Of a stretch of DNA of 25,574 nt, positions 14,821-22,611 are shown piece by piece. Both the position numbers and the translations under genes were made by a program. The notes under the pieces were generated by a model. That model was not told the DNA's origin and did not search any database. It saw nothing but the letters and a program-made list of their open reading frames with translations. The DNA lies in NCBI GenBank assembly GCA_900756555.1, contig CAAEKP010000138.1, forward strand, positions 1 through 25,574. The letters are read 5' to 3'. Source of the DNA: Peptococcaceae bacterium. GTDB taxonomy: Bacteria; Bacillota; Peptococcia; Peptococcales; Peptococcaceae. How positions within the stretch are numbered: position 1 is the first letter of the stretch; each line of letters starts with the position of its first letter.

Positions 14821-17508
14821 ATGAGAAGATTTAAGAAACAAATTTCAACAATGATGTTAGTATTTTTTATGTGTAGTTTTATTCTGCCAGCGCTTCCGGC
14901 AGAAGCAGCAGAAGATTGGGTTTGGCCTGTAGAGGGTTTTTATAAAATAGGGGCAACATTTACAGGTCAAGCTACCATCAATAAAAAATCAACAGGACTG
15001 CATAATGGGATTGATATTATTGGTGCAGGTATATATGGTCAAAATGTATATGCTACAAGAGATGGTGTGGTGACATGTGCATCTGATATAGAAAGACCCT
15101 ATGATAAATTATGTCCAAATTGTAAGTGGGATGGTCAGGCAGGCACGCACGTAGAAATAGACCACAAGAATGGTTATTATTCGGTTTATTGCCATTTAAG
15201 CAGTTTAGCTGTAGAAAAAGGACAAGAAGTACAAGCTGGACAAATAATTGGTCGTGTTGGTGATACAGGTAACTCACAAGGTTCGCATTTGCATTTTATA
15301 ATTGCAAAGAATAATTATAGATGGGAGAATACAGTAGATCCATTATCGATTTTAACAAATTTTGGAATACCTATTTCCATTCAAAATACCGGAGTCACCA
15401 ATATAACTGAAACAACCGCTACTCTGAATGCAAAAGTTTTCAATAATTATCAACGTGTGACAGAAACAGGGTGTTATCTTGGCACAGATGCAAATAATTT
15501 AACTCAAAAAATTAGCAACGCAGTAAATATTAATGCAGCATATACGAATGTTTGGTATCCGATTCCATCTGAATTTCAGGTGAACTTGGAAGCTGGAACA
15601 ACGTATTATTATAAATTTTATGCAGTTGTAGATGGAAAAACGTATGAAGGTTCTGTAGACTCCTTCACGACAACTGGACGAAAAGCAGAGAAGCCAATTA
15701 CGATTGACAGTATTGCGGCGGGAAAAGTTACAGACAATAGTGCGATTGTAACGGCAATTGTTCGTAACCAGCAGCATGAAGTAATGGCGCTGGGTTGTGA
15801 AATGGGTACTGACCCGAACAATTTAAACTATAGTAACATGGTGGCGCAAGGCATTGACACAAAACAAAAATCAGAAATTTGGTTAGAATATAGTGTTCCA
15901 GCAGATTTTTCTGGTTTGCAGCTACAACCAAACACCAAGTATTATTTTCGGTTTTGGGCTGGTATAGAAGGTAAACGATATGAATCAAAAATTGATTCTT
16001 TCACAACAGCAGGAAAACCAGTAACACCTGTAAAACCTCCTGTTGCAGAAAATTCAATTACGATAAAAATTGATGGCAAAGTGGTTACGACACCGGTTTC
16101 ACCTGTCATTGAAAATGGTACTACTTTGGTGCCTTTACGGGTAGTATCAGAAAATCTTGGTGCAAAAGTAGGTTGGGAAGAAGATACGCGAACCGTTGTG
16201 ATAGAAAAAGATGACTTGACTATTCGCTTGCAGATTGGCAATAAAATAGTGAATATTAATAACTCTACTAGCACTACATTAGCAGTAGCACCACAGATTA
16301 AAGATGGTACTACAATGGTTCCTTTACGGTTTGTCAGTGAAATGTTAGGTTGTGATGTACAATGGGACAATGCGACACGCGTTATCTCTATTACTTCTAA
16401 TGAAAAACCTGCAAAACCGCCAGTTAAGCCAGTGTCACCAAGTGTGGCAATGAATCAAGGCCAGAAAATCAGTACTAGTTCTTGGCACGCAATGGTGGTA
16501 AAAAATGATGGCACCTTATGGTCTTGGGGGGACAATTTGAACGGCAGATTGGGTACAGGCGCTGCTAAACCTGGTAGTGTAAATACACCAGTTCAAGTAA
16601 ACAGTAATGTAAAAAGCGTGAGTGCTTCAGGGTTTCGACACTGCATGTTAGTGAAAAATGACGGGACTTTGTGGGGTTGGGGCGATAATGGACATGGTGA
16701 GTTGGGTATCGGCAATACGACAAACCAGACTACCCCGGTAAAAGTGATGGACAACGTAGGTATGGTTAGTGCAGGGCAGTATCATACTGCCGCTGTGAAA
16801 AAAGATGGTAGCCTCTGGGTATGGGGTTATAACCGTTATGGTTCAGTAGGAAATGGCTCTACAGAAAATGTACTATCTCCAGTAAAAATTATGGATAATG
16901 TTATTATGGTGAGTGCAGGCGATAAGAGTACCTTTGCGGTTACTCAAAATGGCGATTTGTATGCTTGGGGTATGGACAATGCAGGCAAATTAGGTAATGG
17001 TCATAAAGGTACTCAAAAAGGACCGGATGGAAATATTATTCAAACAAAACCAGTGAAAATTATGTCTGATGTCGTTTATGTGAATGCAGGTATCAATCAT
17101 AATGCTGCAATTAAAAAAGATGGCAGCTTATGGACGTGGGGTGGGAACAATGATGGCCAGTTAGGCACTGGTGTAGAAGATAAATCCAGTTATGTTCCAA
17201 TAAAAGTATTAGACAATGTTGCTAGCGTTCAGTGCAGTGATAATAATACCTTAGCTGTAAAAAAAGATGGCTCTTTGTGGATTTGGGGCAAGAATGATTC
17301 TGGTCAGCTGAAAAATGGAAACAAGACCAACGTGCTATCTCCACAGAAAGTTATGGACGGTGTAAAAGAAGCAGATTTAGGTTATGGTTTTGTAGCTGTT
17401 ATCAAAACCGATGGTAGTGTTTATACTTGGGGTGCCAATGGTCATGGTCAGTTGGGTAGTGGGGATGGAAAATCTACTACCTCACCAGTAAAAGTATTGA
17501 ATTTGTAG
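14821..17508 (+). CDS. Exported M23 metallopeptidase with FN3-like, stalk and RCC1-propeller domains
   Basis: 895 residues from the ATG at 14821 (GAGAGGAG 7 nt upstream; an ATG at 14797 lies before that site). A signal peptide ends near residue 30 (LPAEA|AED). An M23 (lysostaphin/LytM-type) endopeptidase domain follows, with HNGID (His61, Asp65) and HLH (His156, His158), the zinc and catalytic residues. Next are two fibronectin-III-like repeats (about 195-290 and 300-402, both ending YxxxVDSFTT or YESKIDSFTT), a copper-amine-oxidase-N-like stalk domain (about 415-535, two VPLRxVSExLG units), and seven RCC1 repeats (about 553-895) of the form DGTLWSWGDN..G.LG.G, enough for one complete seven-bladed propeller. 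It probably cuts peptide cross-bridges in self or foreign peptidoglycan, with the propeller as a binding surface. The target is unknown. Confidence 0.88.
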   Translation: MRRFKKQISTMMLVFFMCSFILPALPAEAAEDWVWPVEGFYKIGATFTGQATINKKSTGLHNGIDIIGAGIYGQNVYATRDGVVTCASDIERPYDKLCPNCKWDGQAGTHVEIDHKNGYYSVYCHLSSLAVEKGQEVQAGQIIGRVGDTGNSQGSHLHFIIAKNNYRWENTVDPLSILTNFGIPISIQNTGVTNITETTATLNAKVFNNYQRVTETGCYLGTDANNLTQKISNAVNINAAYTNVWYPIPSEFQVNLEAGTTYYYKFYAVVDGKTYEGSVDSFTTTGRKAEKPITIDSIAAGKVTDNSAIVTAIVRNQQHEVMALGCEMGTDPNNLNYSNMVAQGIDTKQKSEIWLEYSVPADFSGLQLQPNTKYYFRFWAGIEGKRYESKIDSFTTAGKPVTPVKPPVAENSITIKIDGKVVTTPVSPVIENGTTLVPLRVVSENLGAKVGWEEDTRTVVIEKDDLTIRLQIGNKIVNINNSTSTTLAVAPQIKDGTTMVPLRFVSEMLGCDVQWDNATRVISITSNEKPAKPPVKPVSPSVAMNQGQKISTSSWHAMVVKNDGTLWSWGDNLNGRLGTGAAKPGSVNTPVQVNSNVKSVSASGFRHCMLVKNDGTLWGWGDNGHGELGIGNTTNQTTPVKVMDNVGMVSAGQYHTAAVKKDGSLWVWGYNRYGSVGNGSTENVLSPVKIMDNVIMVSAGDKSTFAVTQNGDLYAWGMDNAGKLGNGHKGTQKGPDGNIIQTKPVKIMSDVVYVNAGINHNAAIKKDGSLWTWGGNNDGQLGTGVEDKSSYVPIKVLDNVASVQCSDNNTLAVKKDGSLWIWGKNDSGQLKNGNKTNVLSPQKVMDGVKEADLGYGFVAVIKTDGSVYTWGANGHGQLGSGDGKSTTSPVKVLNL

Positions 17509-17533
17509 GGAAAACAAAAAGGAGGAATATTTT

Positions 17534-18652
17534 ATGTCAACATTAAAACGAAGATTAAGTATGATTTTAGTTTGCACATTTTTATTTAGCTGTGTATTTA
17601 CAAATTTTGCATTTGCAGCAGGTTTGGATGTAACAAACCAATTTAGTAATGATGAAAAACAGAAATTAGTTGATATGTTAACAGGATATACTGGTACAGA
17701 AAATATCTTAAGACATGGAGTAGATTATGAATATAGTCGTGCGTTGTATTATAAAAATGAAGCTAAAATGATAGCATTATTTTCTTCTGGTGACGAAAAC
17801 AATGATAAATGGTCTTTAGGAAGATACAAAGATACGTTATACTTTTTAGAAGATGCAAAGGTTCTTGATCAACATTTGCGTGATGCATTAGGCGTTGAGC
17901 CAACTCATAACTTCAAACCAATTCCAAGTACTGTAGAAGAACTTTCTTCGGATATTTATACAGTTTATTATTCCAACGGGGCATATTGTATTTATGCTAA
18001 TCCTGGGGATGATGAATATAGTTTCAAAGACAGAGAATTTACATTAAAAAACATCGAGCAAGTAAGTGCGGATGTTTATTGCTGTAAGGTACACATTCGT
18101 TTAGAAGACTATTGGACAAGTGATGATCCTATTCCAGTTGAACATGATGGTTACATGTTATTCAAGAAAAATGGTAATAGCTATACTATGTTGGAAGTTA
18201 GTGAAAAACGTTCAGAACCTTCCAGTGCTTCTTTAGCAACATATACCAGTAAAACAGCTACACCAACTTCCTCAAAAGTTTTGGTGAATGGCAATCCAGT
18301 AGCGTTAGAAGCTTATAATATTGATGGTAATAACTATTTTAAATTGCGTGATTTAGCAATTGTGTTATCAGATAGTGATGCGGCATTTTCTGTAGAATGG
18401 GATAGCGCGAAAAACGCCATCAATCTGGCAATAGGCAAATCTTACTCCGGTCAAATGAGTGTTGCTAATGACAACGGAAATCAGAAAGCGGTAGAATCAA
18501 CTAACCCATTATATATTGATGGAAACAAGGTAGAGGCTACTGCTTACAATATTAACGGTAACACTTACTTCAAATTACGGGATTTAGGTAAATTAGTGAA
18601 TTTCATTGTTGGATTCGATAGCGCAAGCAATACTGTTTCAGTAAATGCTTAA
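17534..18652 (+). CDS. Exported stalk-domain (copper amine oxidase N-like) protein
   Basis: 372 residues with a signal peptide ending near FAFA|AGL. The N-terminal and middle parts (about 30-230) match no family I recognise; they are acidic and aromatic-rich. The C-terminus holds two copies of a stalk motif: AYNIDGNNYFKLRDLAIVL and AYNINGNTYFKLRDLGKLV, each followed by a WDSAKNAINL or FDSASNTVSV strand. This is the copper_amine_oxidN1-type fold also present in the M23/RCC1 protein. AAGGAGG lies 8 nt before the ATG, and only 25 nt separate it from the upstream gene, so the two are co-transcribed. It may be a wall-associated partner of the peptidase, for example an immunity or anchoring protein, but that is inference. 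A terminator follows. Confidence 0.82.
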   Translation: MSTLKRRLSMILVCTFLFSCVFTNFAFAAGLDVTNQFSNDEKQKLVDMLTGYTGTENILRHGVDYEYSRALYYKNEAKMIALFSSGDENNDKWSLGRYKDTLYFLEDAKVLDQHLRDALGVEPTHNFKPIPSTVEELSSDIYTVYYSNGAYCIYANPGDDEYSFKDREFTLKNIEQVSADVYCCKVHIRLEDYWTSDDPIPVEHDGYMLFKKNGNSYTMLEVSEKRSEPSSASLATYTSKTATPTSSKVLVNGNPVALEAYNIDGNNYFKLRDLAIVLSDSDAAFSVEWDSAKNAINLAIGKSYSGQMSVANDNGNQKAVESTNPLYIDGNKVEATAYNINGNTYFKLRDLGKLVNFIVGFDSASNTVSVNA

Positions 18653-18677
18653 TAAAAAATAATCACTCTATTTTCTT

Positions 18678-18722
18678 AGCCTCTGTGTATGGTAGTTATT
18701 TACTATCCCCAGAGGCTTTTTT
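18678..18722 (+). terminator. Rho-independent terminator after the stalk-domain gene
   Basis: AGCCTCTG (18678-18685) pairs with CAGAGGCT (18710-18717), with a weaker inner stem GGTAGT/ACTATC, then a T-run to 18722. It closes the AT-rich island. Confidence 0.85.
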
Positions 18723-18724
18723 CA

Positions 18725-18753
18725 TTGGTTCCATGCCAGCGATATGCTACAAT
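18725..18753 (+). promoter_or_regulatory. Promoter of the DUF1848 gene
   Basis: TTGGTT (18725-18730) and TACAAT (18748-18753) are 17 bp apart, with TGC just before the -10 (extended -10). The ribosome-binding site AGAGGGGGG and the ATG at 18786 follow about 30 nt downstream. Confidence 0.65.
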
Positions 18754-18785
18754 GAAGATAACATTTAACAGAGAGGGGGGACAAA

Positions 18786-19724
18786 ATGATACTGAATCTG
18801 AGCAACAGAACGGATATATTGGCCTTCTATACGCCGTGGCTGCTGAATCGGTTGCGGGAAGGATTTGTGCAGGTGCGCAATCCGTATCATCCACAGCAGG
18901 TCAGCCAATACGTGCTGACGCCGGAGGCGGTGGACTGTTTGGCGTTCTGCACGAAAAATCCGTTGCCATTATTGCAACAGCCAGATTTGTTGGCGCGCTT
19001 GCAGCAGTTTGAAACATACTTCTTTGTTACAATTACGCCGTATGGTGCGGATGTGGAGCCCATGGTGCCGAATTGGCGGCAGGTGACGCAGGCTGCGGCT
19101 CAATTGGCGGAGGTTGTGGGACGCAAACGGGTGGCTTGGCGCTATGATCCGATTTTGCTGTCGAAGAAGTATACGGTGGCATATCATCAACATATATTTC
19201 CGCAAATGATGGAGCAGCTTGCGCCGTCGGTACATCGCTGTGTAATTAGCTTTTTAGACTGTTATGAAAAGACACGACGCAATGCGCCGGATTTATTTCC
19301 TCCGGGTGACCGACAGCGGAAGCTGATTGTGCAGATAATCGGTGATGCTGCGCGGCAATATCAATTGCCAGTGAGCACCTGCGCGGAGAAATTTGATTTG
19401 CAGCAGTTTGGCATTAGTCAGGAGGGCTGCTTAAGCCCTACGTTTTTAGCACAGGCGGCAGACGTGGAGTGGCCAAGGGGGAACAGCAAACCTCTGCGGC
19501 CTGATTGTCATTGCCTGCCTAGCCGTGACATTGGAGCGTATAACAGTTGCTCACATGGCTGCCGTTATTGTTATGCCAATTATGACAGACAGGCGGTGAC
19601 GGCTAATGTGCCCCGCCATAATCCGCAATCACCTTTTTTGCTGGGCACAGCACAACCTGAAGATGTAGTGCATCTGGTACAATCAAAAAGAAACAAGATT
19701 CAGCAATTACGGTTGGATTTTTAA
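18786..19724 (+). CDS. DUF1848 family protein, radical-SAM-like
   Basis: 312 residues matching the DUF1848 family. The N-terminus MILNLSNRTDILAFYTPWLLNRL, then FCTKNPLPLL, FVTITPYG and WRYDPILLSKKYT are characteristic blocks. The C-terminal part holds a cysteine cluster, CHCLPSRDIGAY followed by CSHGCRYCYAN: a CxxxCxxC arrangement able to bind a [4Fe-4S] cluster, unusually placed at the C-terminal end rather than near the N-terminus as in ordinary radical SAM enzymes. A relation to SplB-type (spore photoproduct lyase-like) proteins is suspected, but the substrate is unknown. AGAGGGGGG lies 7 nt before the ATG. It stands alone between two terminator-like hairpins, and its base composition matches the flanks, not the AT-rich island. 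Confidence 0.85.
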   Translation: MILNLSNRTDILAFYTPWLLNRLREGFVQVRNPYHPQQVSQYVLTPEAVDCLAFCTKNPLPLLQQPDLLARLQQFETYFFVTITPYGADVEPMVPNWRQVTQAAAQLAEVVGRKRVAWRYDPILLSKKYTVAYHQHIFPQMMEQLAPSVHRCVISFLDCYEKTRRNAPDLFPPGDRQRKLIVQIIGDAARQYQLPVSTCAEKFDLQQFGISQEGCLSPTFLAQAADVEWPRGNSKPLRPDCHCLPSRDIGAYNSCSHGCRYCYANYDRQAVTANVPRHNPQSPFLLGTAQPEDVVHLVQSKRNKIQQLRLDF

Positions 19725-19803
19725 CAGTAAAGACAGTATAAAAAGTATTATATGTAAAAAGAGAAGCGATACCGATGCAATGTTAGAGATATAATAAAAC
19801 GTG

Positions 19804-19835
19804 AAACAGGCTATCCAATATCGGATAGCCTGTTT
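19804..19835. terminator. Hairpin between convergent DUF1848 and niaR genes
   Basis: AAACAGGCTATCC (19804-19816) and GGATAGCCTGTTT (19823-19835) form a perfect 13-bp stem with a 6-nt loop. Only three T follow on the + strand (within the stem) and a T-rich stretch lies beyond on the - strand, so it probably serves the - strand nad operon best. Confidence 0.7.
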
Positions 19836-19849
19836 GCATCTGCCATATT

Positions 19850-20356
19850 TTATTCCAATAAATAGCCTTTTTCTTTTAAGGCTTTTCCAATCAGATCCAG
19901 TGTCTGCTCGGAGTCGGCCTGTACGGTGTGGCTGTGAATATCGGCGGTGAGATTTTTCAAGGGATGCACCTGCCTGCTTTGCAGTGATTGAATAAACTCC
20001 TGCACCTGACGACGGGATGATGCGTACAGCGGTGCTCGCAGGTTGCCGTATACATCATGATGGATGGATACATCCTGCACGGTACCGCCCAAATCCACGA
20101 TGGTGTTGAGTTCATCTTCAATCTGCGCATCGGAGTGTTGTACCCGATATTCACGGGTGCAAGCCGGTTTGTTTTGCAGCAGATATCCTTTGGTGGTGGA
20201 TAAAATCTGATAGCCTGCGGCTCGCAGCCAGGAGATATCCTGCACAATAATCTGGCGACTCACAGCACACTGCCGGGATAATTCGGTGCCAGACATGGGA
20301 ACTCCGGCGGTGCTGAGCAGGCCAATAATAGTTTCACGGCGGCTTTCTGCTGACAT
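19850..20356 (-). CDS. niaR: Niacin-responsive transcriptional repressor (HTH_11 + 3H domain)
   Basis: 168 residues. An N-terminal winged helix (SGTELSRQCAVSRQIIVQDISWLRAAGY, about 22-49) is followed by a 3H ligand-binding domain with His74, Glu82, His141 and His143. In spacing these correspond to the metal-binding residues described for Thermotoga TM1602. NiaR (YrxA) represses NAD synthesis and niacin uptake genes when nicotinic acid is present. Here it is the last gene of nadA-nadB-nadC-niaR, so it should control its own operon; a fitting dyad overlaps the nadA promoter. AAGGAG lies 10 nt before the ATG. The gene is 58 nt downstream of nadC. Confidence 0.93.
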   Translation of the reverse strand: MSAESRRETIIGLLSTAGVPMSGTELSRQCAVSRQIIVQDISWLRAAGYQILSTTKGYLLQNKPACTREYRVQHSDAQIEDELNTIVDLGGTVQDVSIHHDVYGNLRAPLYASSRRQVQEFIQSLQSRQVHPLKNLTADIHSHTVQADSEQTLDLIGKALKEKGYLLE

Positions 20357-20414
20357 AGTGGTTCGCTCCTTTGCTTTAAAAGTACTGGTTTAGTGTGCTG
20401 AATCAAGGCGCCGT

Positions 20415-21269
20415 TTAAATGGCGTGCATATTTTTCAGCGATAAATCCAGAATAGGAGCGGAGTGGGTCAGTGCGCCGCTGGATACATAGTTAACGCCGG
20501 CTTGGGCAATAGCGGCAATGTTTTCTTTGGTCATGTTGCCGGAGCATTCGGTTTCCGCCCTGCCGGCAATATAGGCTACCGCTTCTTTCATCTGCTCCAG
20601 ATTCATGTTGTCCAGCATAATGATATCTGCGCCAGCAGCTACAGCCTCTTTGACCATGTCCATATTTTCTACTTCCACTTCAATTTTACGCACAAATGGC
20701 GCGTAAGCTTTGGTCATCTTGATGGCCTGAGTTACACCGCCAGCGGCGCCGATGTGATTATCTTTGATGAGAATGCCGTCGGACAAATTGTAACGGTGGT
20801 TGTAACCGCCGCCAACGCGCACTGCATATTTTTCAAAAATGCGCATATTTGGTGTAGTTTTGCGGGTATCCAATAATTTAATATCGGTACCTTCCAGCAG
20901 AGCTGCGGTTTTGCTGGTGTAAGTGGCAATGCCGCTCATGCGCTGCAAATAATTGAGCGCGGTGCGTTCACCGGTGAGCAGCACCCGCATATCGCCTTGC
21001 AGCAGCGCCAGTTTTTGACCTTTGCTAACGGTGTCACCGTCTTTACAATAGAATGTAATCTGCGTGGCAGGGTCCAGCAGGTGGAAGGTGCGCTCAAATA
21101 CAGGTAAGCCGGCAATCACGCCATCCTGTTTACAGATCAGTTCGGCCTGACCGGGGCAGGCTGTACGAAGAATTGCATTGGTGGTTACATCTTCGCTGGA
21201 GATATCTTCCCGCAGCGCTTGCAGAATCAGTGGGTCCTGATTTAAAAGTTGGGTGATTCTATCATTCAT
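20415..21269 (-). CDS. nadC: Quinolinate phosphoribosyltransferase (decarboxylating)
   Basis: Converts quinolinate and PRPP to nicotinate mononucleotide, the third step of de novo NAD synthesis. The 284-residue length is normal. Characteristic blocks are EDISSEDVTTNAI near the N-terminus, LTGERTALNYLQRMSGIAT, the substrate-binding LDTRKTTPNMR, VGGGYNHRYNLSDGILIKDNH, the barrel glutamates in KIEVEVENM, IIMLDNM, and the terminal VSSGALTHS. The start at 21269 overlaps the nadB stop by 8 nt (ends of nadB at 21262), which implies translational coupling. AAAGGA lies 11 nt upstream on the - strand. Confidence 0.97.
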   Translation of the reverse strand: MNDRITQLLNQDPLILQALREDISSEDVTTNAILRTACPGQAELICKQDGVIAGLPVFERTFHLLDPATQITFYCKDGDTVSKGQKLALLQGDMRVLLTGERTALNYLQRMSGIATYTSKTAALLEGTDIKLLDTRKTTPNMRIFEKYAVRVGGGYNHRYNLSDGILIKDNHIGAAGGVTQAIKMTKAYAPFVRKIEVEVENMDMVKEAVAAGADIIMLDNMNLEQMKEAVAYIAGRAETECSGNMTKENIAAIAQAGVNYVSSGALTHSAPILDLSLKNMHAI

Positions 21270-22605
21270 GGTGATGTCGTCCTTTCTCTAGTTCAATGGC
21301 AGCCAGCACCTGCTGGGCGTAAGATTGCTGTAACTGTTCCAATGGCAGATATTGTTCCGGTTTCACAGCGGCAGCTAATTTAGTGCCTGTCTGCCGGTCT
21401 TCTGCCGGATGGGCAGTGATGTCTGCTGCGGCGCGCTGAGCAAAAACCAGACTTTCCAGCAGCGAATTGCTGGCTAAGCGATTGGCTCCGTGTACGCCGT
21501 TGCAGGCAGTTTCTCCTGCTGCGTAAAGATGCTGCATGGAGGTGCGGCCTTCCAGATCAATCTGAATGCCGCCCATAAAGTAATGCTGGGCAGGCACTAC
21601 AGGAATTGGTTCTTTGGTGATATCGTAGCCTTCCTGCAAGCAGCGTGCATAGATGGTAGGGAAGTGGTGTAAAATCTCATCTTTCTGCATGGTAAGCAGG
21701 GAGAGGTGCACATAAGGCTTGTTGTCCAGCTCCATCTGCTTCTGGATGGCTTTGGCTACCACGTCGCGCGGCTGTAATTCATCGGTAAACCGTTCACCGG
21801 CTGCGTTGAGCAGCACCGCGCCTTCACCGCGCACCGACTCTGAAATGAGAAATCGGCGGCCCGGTTTTTGCGAATACAATGTGGTGGGATGAATCTGAAT
21901 ATAATCAATATTTTTTAAAGCAATCTTGTGTTTTAAGGCAACAGCCAACCCGTCGCCAGTTAAGTGCGCAAAGTTGGTGGAATTGGTGTACAATCCGCCG
22001 ATGCCGCCAGTAGCCAGAATTGTGTTGCTGGCAGTGATAGTGCCGATGGTGCCGTCGGCCTGATAAACTACAGCGCCGTAGCAGCAGTTATCTGCGCACA
22101 GTAAATCCAACATGGTGGTGTGCTCCAGAATGGTGATATTTGGTCGCTGTTGAGCTGCAATCAGCAGGCAGCTGGTAATTGCTTTTCCTGTCTGATCCTG
22201 ATGATACAGAATACGCGGTGCTGAATGAGCACCTTCGCGGGTATAGCACAATTCGCCGTTCTCCTGCTCAAAAGGCACACCATAGGTGAGCAGCTCATTG
22301 ATGATGGTGCGAGAGGAGGCAATCATGGTGTGTACTGCCGCCGGCGCATTTTCATAATGACCGGCTTTCAGGGTGTCCTCATAATAGCTGGCATAGTCGT
22401 TGATATCCCGCAGCACGCAGATACCGCCCTGAGCCAGATAAGAATCGCTGTGTTCCACTTCATCCTTGGTGATAACCAGCACCTTCTGTTCTGGCGGCAG
22501 ATGCAGTGCGGCAAACAAACCAGCTGCGCCGCTGCCCACAATCAAGGTATCTGCCTGCATGACATTGCTTTTGGTTGATTCTGCCTGTATGGTTTCGGTC
22601 TGCAT
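21262..22605 (-). CDS. nadB: L-aspartate oxidase, short form
   Basis: FAD enzyme that oxidises L-aspartate to iminoaspartate for NAD synthesis, using fumarate as electron acceptor in anaerobes. The 447-residue protein has the FAD-binding GSGAAGLFAAL (about 23-33), SYLAQGGI, the active-site region HPTTLYSQKPGRRFLISESVRGEGAVLLN (in two parts) and the FAD-adjacent AAGETACNGVHGANRLASNSLLE. It ends about 80-100 residues earlier than E. coli NadB, without the usual three-helix C-terminal domain, as is seen in several clostridial NadB proteins. The start at 22605 has AAGGA about 10 nt upstream; an internal Met at residue 16 has no site. It lies 6 nt after nadA. Confidence 0.96.
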   Translation of the reverse strand: MQTETIQAESTKSNVMQADTLIVGSGAAGLFAALHLPPEQKVLVITKDEVEHSDSYLAQGGICVLRDINDYASYYEDTLKAGHYENAPAAVHTMIASSRTIINELLTYGVPFEQENGELCYTREGAHSAPRILYHQDQTGKAITSCLLIAAQQRPNITILEHTTMLDLLCADNCCYGAVVYQADGTIGTITASNTILATGGIGGLYTNSTNFAHLTGDGLAVALKHKIALKNIDYIQIHPTTLYSQKPGRRFLISESVRGEGAVLLNAAGERFTDELQPRDVVAKAIQKQMELDNKPYVHLSLLTMQKDEILHHFPTIYARCLQEGYDITKEPIPVVPAQHYFMGGIQIDLEGRTSMQHLYAAGETACNGVHGANRLASNSLLESLVFAQRAAADITAHPAEDRQTGTKLAAAVKPEQYLPLEQLQQSYAQQVLAAIELEKGRHHHE

Positions 22606-22611
22606 AAATTA

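Noticed and set aside
16480..17500. Repetitive DNA across the RCC1 region as a DNA repeat or recombination hot spot
   Set aside because: The repetition is at protein level (seven RCC1 blades of about 50 residues); the underlying bases differ too much to be a DNA repeat array.
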